From an uncultured Clostridia bacterium (GTDB lineage Bacteria; Bacillota; Clostridia; Christensenellales; Borkfalkiaceae): a DNA stretch of 10,352 bases. The notes beneath the pieces are model-generated. The model was not told the origin of the DNA. It made no database searches and saw only the letters and a program-made list of their open reading frames with translations. This document shows, piece by piece, positions 1 to 5,215 of this stretch. Position 1 is the first letter of the stretch, and each line of letters starts with the position of its first letter. A program made the position numbers and the translations under genes. The stretch lies in assembly GCA_905235815.1 (NCBI GenBank), contig CAJOMT010000038.1:1-10352 (forward strand), written 5' to 3'.

Positions 1-138
1 TTAACTTCGGTAAGCGATTTCGAGAGGCTGTTCGGCAAAAAAGCGGACAAAAAGCGTAAACTGTATAACGGAAAACTCGAATGTTGTTATTACGCTATGC
101 TGGGCTTGGCACCGCCTAACCCATTGAGGTTAAGATAA
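1..138 (+). CDS. C-terminal end of an unidentified protein (partial)
   Basis: Reading frame 1 is open from the first base for 45 codons and ends in TAA at 136-138. The tail is basic and contains FGKKADKKRK at about residues 11-20, then a segment with CCYYAMLGLAPPNP and a final LRLR. Codon choice resembles the genes downstream, so it is probably a real gene cut by the left edge. I do not recognise the family. rplS often follows trmD, but this tail does not look like the usual TrmD C-terminus. No hairpin terminator is visible between its stop and the rplS promoter, so some read-through into rplS is possible. The coding call is moderately confident and the function is unknown. Confidence 0.55.
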   Translation, partial: LTSVSDFERLFGKKADKKRKLYNGKLECCYYAMLGLAPPNPLRLR

Positions 139-174
139 AAATTTAAAAAAATATACAAAACGCTTAAAAAATGC

Positions 175-203
175 TTGCAAAAGAAAAAAAGATGTGATAG
201 AAT
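175..203 (+). promoter_or_regulatory. Sigma-A type promoter of rplS with extended -10
   Basis: A -35 box TTGCAA (175-180) and a -10 box TAGAAT (198-203) are separated by exactly 17 bases. TG at 195-196, one base before the -10 box, gives an extended -10. The spacer is A-rich. Transcription would be expected to start around 209-211, giving a leader of about 97 nt before the GTG start of rplS. This is motif matching only, but spacing and position are close to ideal. Confidence 0.72.
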
Positions 204-208
204 AGAAA

Positions 209-307
209 AAGACTTCGAACGGTCCTCCGACGATATATGCATAGTAGCGTATATAATTAGTTAGGTAGATAAGTCGTGAACGTTTCGTAATAATGGAGGT
301 ATAAGTC
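209..307 (+). promoter_or_regulatory. Candidate structured leader of rplS mRNA that can mask the RBS
   Basis: Three pairings can be read directly and are mutually nested. GACTT (211-215) is complementary to AAGTC (303-307). CCTCCG (224-229) pairs with TGGAGG (294-299), which contains the Shine-Dalgarno sequence, with one G-U pair. Between them lies a hairpin of 8 pairs, ATATATGC (233-240) and GCGTATAT (247-254), with a six-base loop and one G-U pair. The leader therefore starts at the predicted transcript start and could close over the ribosome binding site. Autoregulatory L19 leaders are known in low-GC Gram-positives (Rfam L19_leader), but I cannot tell by eye whether this matches that model. 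No T-run follows the hairpin, so control would be at translation rather than termination. Confidence 0.45.
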
Positions 308-312
308 GTGAA
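263..312 (+). repeat. Imperfect direct repeat duplicating the rplS RBS/start segment
   Basis: Copy 1 (263-280) reads AGGTAGATAAGTCGTGAA and copy 2 (297-312) reads AGGTATAAGTCGTGAA. They are identical except for a two-base GA insertion in copy 1. The shared ATAAGTCGTGAA lies at 269-280 and 301-312. Copy 2 contains the 3' part of the Shine-Dalgarno sequence and the GTG start codon of rplS. Copy 1 supplies a weaker AGGT and a GTG at the equivalent place. It may be a chance duplication or a functional decoy. Confidence 0.75.
276..290 (+). other. Possible four-codon leader ORF ahead of rplS
   Basis: Within the first repeat copy, GTG at 276 opens a tiny frame, GTG AAC GTT TCG TAA, encoding fMet-Asn-Val-Ser and then stop. 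AGGT at 263-266 is a weak ribosome binding site about nine bases upstream. The stop is 17 bases before the rplS start and just upstream of its Shine-Dalgarno sequence. It could be a decoy start or a site where a terminating ribosome opens the leader, but such short frames also arise by chance. Confidence is low. Confidence 0.2.
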
Positions 313-649
313 TATTATTGAACAAATAGAACAAGAAAATCTTAAAGCGGAAGTACCGGAGTTTGCGGTCGGAGATACTGTTAAGGTATCGTTCAAAGTT
401 ATCGAAGGTTCGAAAGAGAGAATACAGAACTTCGAGGGCATAGTTATAGCGAAGAAGAACGGCGGAATAAGAGAAACGTTTACGGTAAGAAGAATATCTT
501 ACGGAATAGGCGTGGAGAGAACTTTCCCCTTACATTCCCCGAAGGTTTCCGCAATCACGGTAGTCAGAAAAGGTAAAGTAAGGAGAGCAAAACTTTACTA
601 TCTCAGAGATTTGACCGGCAAGGCGGCAAAAGTAGAAGAAGTTCTTTAA
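308..649 (+). CDS. rplS: 50S ribosomal protein L19
   Basis: This 113-residue protein matches bacterial L19 (bL19) in length and sequence. L19 sits at the 30S-50S interface of the ribosome. Recognisable segments are the N-terminal helix (IIEQIEQENLK), the GDTVKVSFKVIEGSKERIQNFEGIVIA strand region at about residues 22-48, then RETFTVRRISYGIGVERTFPLHSP at about 55-78, and the C-terminal KVRRAKLYYLRDLTGKAAKV. The start is GTG at 308, chosen because GGAGGT (295-300) lies seven bases upstream and the protein begins exactly where L19 proteins begin. It appears to be a single-gene unit with its own promoter and a strong terminator. The leader may regulate it. Confidence 0.98.
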   Translation: MNIIEQIEQENLKAEVPEFAVGDTVKVSFKVIEGSKERIQNFEGIVIAKKNGGIRETFTVRRISYGIGVERTFPLHSPKVSAITVVRKGKVRRAKLYYLRDLTGKAAKVEEVL

Positions 650-663
650 TAAGAAATGAATCG

Positions 664-693
664 ATACCCATACGAAAGTATGGGTATTTTTTT
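664..693 (+). terminator. Intrinsic terminator after rplS
   Basis: A perfect 10-pair stem, ATACCCATAC (664-673) with GTATGGGTAT (678-687), is capped by a GAAA tetraloop. It runs straight into a T tract ending at 693, followed by further T-rich sequence. It lies 15 bases after the rplS stop. This is a classic Rho-independent terminator and separates rplS from the downstream operon. Confidence 0.95.
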
Positions 694-757
694 GTCTTTT
701 TATGTTTTCAATATATTATAATATAATGAAAAGTAGAAAAAATGTTTGTAAAAACAG

Positions 758-786
758 TTTACAAAAGAAAAAATATAGTGTATATT
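758..786 (+). promoter_or_regulatory. Sigma-A type promoter of the downstream operon
   Basis: A -35 box TTTACA (758-763) and a -10 box TATATT (781-786) are separated by 17 bases with an A-rich spacer. The spacer starts with the same 12 bases (CAAAAGAAAAAA) that follow the -35 of the rplS promoter. Predicted initiation at about 792-794 would leave a very short 5' UTR of roughly 14 bases, just enough for the GGAGG (796-800) ahead of the ATG at 807. No other convincing promoter is seen up to hslU, so this may drive the whole run. Confidence 0.55.
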
Positions 787-806
787 AAAATAAGCGGAGG
801 CGGCAG

Positions 807-2591
807 ATGAAAAAGAATTTTATATTTACGATATACGCATTGGCAATTGCCGTATTTTTTATTCTTACCGGCGCATTTTCGGTCGGGAGCGTAAATATGC
901 CGAAAACCTATTGGTTGTCAACGGTCGCAACGGACGGACACGGCGACATAGAGGATTCTTATATAACCGTCGACCTCGACAGATCGTTTACGGTTACCGA
1001 CGCAAACGGCGAGACGATTACCGAAAATAAGGCGATTAGCGGAATTTACGTTTACGTGGGTAAAATCTACGATAAGTCGGCGGACGATCTGACCATTTTA
1101 TTCGACTTTAAGACGAAGTCGAGTTCCTCCACGAGTTATGTAAAAGAAGTGAAGGCAAGCGGCGTAAGGCAATATTCGTGGTATTGCGTTTACGACGGAA
1201 GTAAAGACGGCGTTATAGATAATTTGAGCAGAGTAAAGATTCACACCCCCGACGTTTTCGAGTTTTACGAAGTGGCGTTTACCGCCGAAAACGGCGAGAG
1301 GATAAAAATAGAAAGGGTTGCGGAGTATTCGGAGTATACCAAGACTTCCGCAGAATATTTAATCGACGAGCAGAGTACGTTTACTTCTTCCGCCGCTTAC
1401 AGATTTAATCTCGGCGACGAAGAACTTCTCGAATTAAAGGCGGCGGATTCGCTCTTTAAGGGCGAGGGCGAAGTCGGAACAGGCCCGTTTACGACATTTT
1501 TGAATGCGATTTCTATCGCAGTTTTCGGCAGAAATACTTTCGGAATAAGAGTTGTTTCGCTGCTACTTGGATATATATCTTTTATAGTTTTATACTTGCT
1601 CATAAAGCGCATATTTAATAGCGACGTATACGCACTGATCGGTTCTTTGGCGGCGCTTTTCATGAGCGCATTGTTCATAAGTTCGGCAAGTGCGTCGCTA
1701 TCCGTCGGCGTTGCGTTTATACTTCTCGCATATTACTTGGCGATAGGCTTTTACGCCGGCATATATAAATTCGAATATAAAAAGGAAACCGTATTTAACT
1801 TGATATTCTCGGGGCTTGCGATAGGTTTCGCCGTTTCTTGCGGAGTATCGAATATAATATTTTTAATCGGGATACCCATCGTTTGGGGTATGTCGCTTAA
1901 AAAACTCAATTCGGAATACAAAGTCGCTTACGACGAGGCGAAAGGTCTTAAAAAGGAAAGCATTTATACATCTTATCATAAAAAGACTTCGAGATACGGC
2001 TATTTGTTGCCGCTCGCATTCGTAGTTATACCGCTCGTTCTTACCGTAATTTTCTATGCGGTGAGCGCATCGCCCGTAAAAGCGCATTACGGCACGGGAT
2101 TTATCGTCGCAATGCTTAGGGATATGGGTTCTTCGTTCGGCTTTGACTTTTCTATCGGCAGATTGGGAATATTTATAGGTAAAGACGGCAACGTACTTTT
2201 AAATTACGTGCCTTACGTTGCGGCGCTTATAGGCTTTATATTTACGACTTCGCTCTTCTTTGCGCCTAAAAATTCAAAAGCGCATAAAATGCAGTCGGGA
2301 ATAAAAGTAAAATACACTATTTTAACGATAATGCTCGTTTTCGGGTTTGCGCCGTTTTTATTCGGACTTGCAAATCACACTGCGGCGGCATTTTTCTCTT
2401 GCGTATATGCGGCGTATATTCCGCTTTTATTGGCGGCGATAGGAAAAGTTGCCAAAAAGAAGGCGCTTATAATTACGACAGCGGTGATAGGGGCAATCGG
2501 ATTGATAACGTTTGTAGGTTGTTATATAGGAATTTGCGGGTTTGAGGTTTCGGACGCATTGGCAAAGATATTATACGGCTGGCAAATCTGA
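807..2591 (+). CDS. Polytopic membrane protein, probable GT-C fold glycosyltransferase with extracytoplasmic insert
   Basis: The 594-residue protein starts with a membrane segment at about 5-27. A polar, beta-rich region of about 170 residues (30-200) follows, then roughly ten hydrophobic segments from about 230 to 577. Residues 201-255 (NLGDEELLELKAADSLFKG, then TGPF, FGRNTFGIRVVSLLLG) resemble the first-loop region of PMT/ArnT-type GT-C transferases. In those enzymes an acidic DE pair near the start of the loop is followed by 'lfG.n.f.iRl.s'; D204-E205 would be the acidic pair. Such enzymes use polyprenyl- or dolichyl-phosphate sugars outside the membrane. The insert has features of a beta-sandwich carbohydrate-binding domain (ITVDLD near its start, VKIHTP and YEVAFTAENGERI near its end), but this is inference. 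GGAGG (796-800) is six bases before the ATG. comM follows after 15 bases. A non-catalytic membrane role is possible. Confidence 0.6.
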   Translation: MKKNFIFTIYALAIAVFFILTGAFSVGSVNMPKTYWLSTVATDGHGDIEDSYITVDLDRSFTVTDANGETITENKAISGIYVYVGKIYDKSADDLTILFDFKTKSSSSTSYVKEVKASGVRQYSWYCVYDGSKDGVIDNLSRVKIHTPDVFEFYEVAFTAENGERIKIERVAEYSEYTKTSAEYLIDEQSTFTSSAAYRFNLGDEELLELKAADSLFKGEGEVGTGPFTTFLNAISIAVFGRNTFGIRVVSLLLGYISFIVLYLLIKRIFNSDVYALIGSLAALFMSALFISSASASLSVGVAFILLAYYLAIGFYAGIYKFEYKKETVFNLIFSGLAIGFAVSCGVSNIIFLIGIPIVWGMSLKKLNSEYKVAYDEAKGLKKESIYTSYHKKTSRYGYLLPLAFVVIPLVLTVIFYAVSASPVKAHYGTGFIVAMLRDMGSSFGFDFSIGRLGIFIGKDGNVLLNYVPYVAALIGFIFTTSLFFAPKNSKAHKMQSGIKVKYTILTIMLVFGFAPFLFGLANHTAAAFFSCVYAAYIPLLLAAIGKVAKKKALIITTAVIGAIGLITFVGCYIGICGFEVSDALAKILYGWQI

Positions 2592-2606
2592 AACGGAAGG
2601 TGATTT

Positions 2607-4124
2607 ATGTTAGCGAAAGTTTTGGGGCACGTCCTTGACGGATTGGACGGATATATAGTAAACGTCGAAGTCGATACGAATTTGGGACTTCCGGCTTTTG
2701 AGATAGTCGGACTTCCGGACGCCGCCGTCAAAGAATCGAAAGAGCGTGTGCGTTCAGCAATAAAGAACAGCGGCAAGAGATTTCCGAATCATAAGATAAC
2801 CGTCAACCTTGCTCCGGCAGACGTGAGAAAAGAGGGTGCCGGTTTGGATCTTGCCATTGCGGTCGGAATTATAAAGGCGTCAGAGCAACTCGTTTCGATT
2901 GACGACGGCGTGGTTTTGCTCGGCGAACTCTCGCTCGACGGCAAGATAAGGGGCGTAAACGGCGTGTTGCCGACTTTGATTTCCCTTAAAGAAAAAGGAT
3001 ATAAAAAGGCAATAATTCCGACGGAAAACGCAAAAGAGGCAGGGTATATAGACGGAATAGATATTTACCCTATGGAAACTCTTGAACAGGCTTGCGCCTT
3101 TTTGGAAGGCAAAGCGGAGATACGCCCTTTAGAAAAATCAGATTATACGGACCTACTCGGCGAGGTTGAATACGTAAACGATTTAAAGTACGTAAAAGGT
3201 CAATTTTTAGCGCGTAGGGCTTTGGAAGTCGCAGTCAGCGGCAACCATAATATAATAATGGTCGGACCGCCGGGAGCGGGTAAGACGATGCTTGCAAAAT
3301 GTATTCCGTCGATAATGCCGAATATGAGTTTTGACGAGATGCTCGAAACGACGAAGATACATAGCGTTGCCGGACTACTTTCAAGAGAAGAAGGAATAGT
3401 CTATAAGCGTCCGTTTATGACTCCGCACCATACCGCAAGTAACGTAGCGCTTATCGGCGGCGGCAATACCGCTAAACCCGGAATAATAAGTTTGGCGCAT
3501 AACGGGGTACTCTATCTCGACGAAATGCCCGAATATTCCCGTTCCACCCTCGAATCTTTACGTCAACCGTTAGAGGACAGAGTGATAACCGTTTCTCGTA
3601 TCAAGGCAAACGTGAAATATCCGGCAAGTTTTATGCTCGTCGGGAGTATGAATCCGTGTCCTTGCGGAAATTACGGTTCAAAAACAGCGACTTGCACCTG
3701 CACTTCTTCGCAGATACAAAAGTATAAGGCTAAGATTTCCGGACCGCTGATGGATAGAATAGATATAAGGATAAACGTCGGCAACGTGGTCTATTCGGAC
3801 TTGGTAAACAAAGAGGAAGGCGAGAGTTCCGAAAAGGTGAGAGCGAGAGTCAACCGCGCAAGGCTTATTCAGCGAGAGAGGTTTAAGGACGACGGCATAG
3901 AAACGAACGCCGAAATGAGCGAAAAGCATTTGGCAAAATATTGCCAACTCGACGAAAGCGGCGAGGCGGTTTTGGAAGCGGCGTTTGCGAAGTTTAATAT
4001 GACTGCAAGGGCGAGGAGCAGGATAATTAAGGTGGCAAGGACTATTGCAGACCTCGAATTGAGCGAGAAAATCGAGTGTTCCCACTTGGTGGAGGCCATA
4101 AGTTACAGAAACGATAAAGTATGA
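2607..4124 (+). CDS. comM: ComM/YifB family Mg-chelatase-like AAA+ ATPase
   Basis: At 505 residues this is full length for the YifB/ComM family. ComM is a hexameric helicase that promotes branch migration when transformed DNA is integrated. The N-terminal ChlI-type domain (1 to about 170) carries the family signatures GLPAFEIVGLPDAAVKESKERVRSAI and NLAPADVRKEGAGLDLAIA. The AAA+ core has Walker A GPPGAGKT (220-227), Walker B VLYLDE (301-306), the GSMNP sensor segment (346-350) and SGPLMDRIDIR (378-388). A cysteine cluster, CPC at 351-353 and CTC at 363-365, looks metal-binding and is typical of the family. The C-terminal part (about 405-505) includes the TARARSRIIKVARTIADL signature. GGAAGGTGA (2595-2603) precedes the ATG. 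The stop overlaps the start of dprA. Its role in transformation here is inferred from homologues. Confidence 0.94.
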   Translation: MLAKVLGHVLDGLDGYIVNVEVDTNLGLPAFEIVGLPDAAVKESKERVRSAIKNSGKRFPNHKITVNLAPADVRKEGAGLDLAIAVGIIKASEQLVSIDDGVVLLGELSLDGKIRGVNGVLPTLISLKEKGYKKAIIPTENAKEAGYIDGIDIYPMETLEQACAFLEGKAEIRPLEKSDYTDLLGEVEYVNDLKYVKGQFLARRALEVAVSGNHNIIMVGPPGAGKTMLAKCIPSIMPNMSFDEMLETTKIHSVAGLLSREEGIVYKRPFMTPHHTASNVALIGGGNTAKPGIISLAHNGVLYLDEMPEYSRSTLESLRQPLEDRVITVSRIKANVKYPASFMLVGSMNPCPCGNYGSKTATCTCTSSQIQKYKAKISGPLMDRIDIRINVGNVVYSDLVNKEEGESSEKVRARVNRARLIQRERFKDDGIETNAEMSEKHLAKYCQLDESGEAVLEAAFAKFNMTARARSRIIKVARTIADLELSEKIECSHLVEAISYRNDKV

Positions 4125-5212
4125 ATTTAACGGAAGACGAAAAGGCGGTCGTGTTTCTCGATTGCTTCGAACACCTCGAATATAAATACAAGGCGCAACT
4201 ATTATTGTCGCTCGATAGACCGAGCGATATATTCAAAGACGGCAAATATCTTGAACGTTATTTTAAGAGCGTCGGTCAAGGCGCAGTCGGCGAAAATATC
4301 GTAAAAGCGATGGAAATAAAAGGTTTCGTCGACGATGCGGTAAAGGACGCAACTTGCAATGCGGACGGAGTGGTAACGATATTTTCGGACAACTACCCCG
4401 AATCGTTAAAGGCGATAAATTTGCCGCCGCTCGCATTGTATTATAAGGGTAACGTAAAACTTTTAGACGAAAAGCAAAAATTTTCAATCGTTGGTTCGAG
4501 GAGAACTTTCGAGCCGTATATTACCAAAACCCAAGAGGTCGCAGAGACATTAACCGATAACGGGATAGTCGTCGTTACGGGGTTTGCCGAAGGCGGAGAC
4601 AGAGCGGCGATAGACGGAGCGATCAAAAACGGCAAAGTGATAACCGTATTTGCCGGCGGCGTGGACGCAGTTTATCCGAAGCACCACGAGCCGCTCGCAT
4701 TAGCGGTTGCGGAAAACGGATTGATAATATCCGAGCATAGGTGCAAATTTGCGCCGAAGTTCTATTCGTTCATAATGCGAAATAGGATAATTGCGGGACT
4801 TGGCGGCGGCGTTTTGATAGTGAGCGGCAACAGAAAGAGCGGCACACGGCATACGGCGGAGTTCGCGCTCGATAGCGGCCGTGAAGTTTGCTGTTTCCCT
4901 TACGGGTTCGGCGAGGCGGGCGCAATTTGCAAAGAACTCGTAAAAAACGGCGCTGCGCTGGTCGAATCGGCAAAAGATATAGCAAGCGTTATGGGTTATA
5001 CGCTCAAAGAGAAAAAATCAATAGAGATAAGCGAAGATGAAAGCGTCGTTTTAAACCTTATAAAAAAGGGAATAACCGACTCGGACGATATAATAATAAA
5101 TTCGAAATTAAGTGTTGCAAAGGCGATAGAGACGTTGACAAATCTTGAAATCAAAAAACTGATAGTCAGAGATTCGGACTCGTCATACGCATTGACGCAA
5201 GCGGAGGAGTAA
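4121..5212 (+). CDS. dprA: DNA-processing protein DprA/Smf, divergent
   Basis: This 363-residue protein has the usual DprA layout: a helical N-terminal domain (1 to about 80), a Rossmann-like core (about 85-290) and a C-terminal winged helix (about 300-360). DprA binds incoming single-stranded DNA and loads RecA. Core signatures are FSIVGSRR (121-128), VFAGGVDAVYP (176-186), LIISEH (201-206), RNRIIAGL (220-227), SGTRHTAEFALDSGRE (240-255) and NGAALV (276-281). The signature usually written GLA(R/K)GID..AH is here GFAEGGD..AI (154-165), so the basic residue, the Ile and the His are all changed. The usual PG after the 'GR.v..' strand is PYG (260-262). The ATG overlaps the comM stop by four bases (ATGA), implying coupled translation. 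Family assignment is secure; full activity is not. Confidence 0.93.
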   Translation: MNLTEDEKAVVFLDCFEHLEYKYKAQLLLSLDRPSDIFKDGKYLERYFKSVGQGAVGENIVKAMEIKGFVDDAVKDATCNADGVVTIFSDNYPESLKAINLPPLALYYKGNVKLLDEKQKFSIVGSRRTFEPYITKTQEVAETLTDNGIVVVTGFAEGGDRAAIDGAIKNGKVITVFAGGVDAVYPKHHEPLALAVAENGLIISEHRCKFAPKFYSFIMRNRIIAGLGGGVLIVSGNRKSGTRHTAEFALDSGREVCCFPYGFGEAGAICKELVKNGAALVESAKDIASVMGYTLKEKKSIEISEDESVVLNLIKKGITDSDDIIINSKLSVAKAIETLTNLEIKKLIVRDSDSSYALTQAEE

Positions 5213-5215
5213 TAT

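Noticed and set aside
1..138. Left-edge fragment as the C-terminus of TrmD
   Set aside because: Gene order would favour it, but the residues do not match the usual TrmD ending, so no name was given.
233..254. Hairpin upstream of rplS as a transcription attenuator
   Set aside because: The stem is AT-rich and is not followed by a run of T, so it does not look like an intrinsic terminator; it was kept only as part of the leader.
717..727. Two overlapping TATAAT matches
   Set aside because: They sit in a pure AT stretch just after the rplS terminator and have no reasonable -35 box at 16-18 bases; the 758-786 promoter is better placed.
3678..4085. Long open frame on the minus strand (135 codons) inside comM
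   Set aside because: It is antisense to strongly conserved comM coding sequence, has no recognisable family features, and its protein is rich in residues expected from reading a biased gene backwards.
4121..5212. DprA-like protein as a component of a defence system
   Set aside because: The domain order (N-terminal helical domain, Rossmann core, C-terminal winged helix) and the neighbours comM and topA are those of housekeeping DprA; nothing nearby suggests a defence island.
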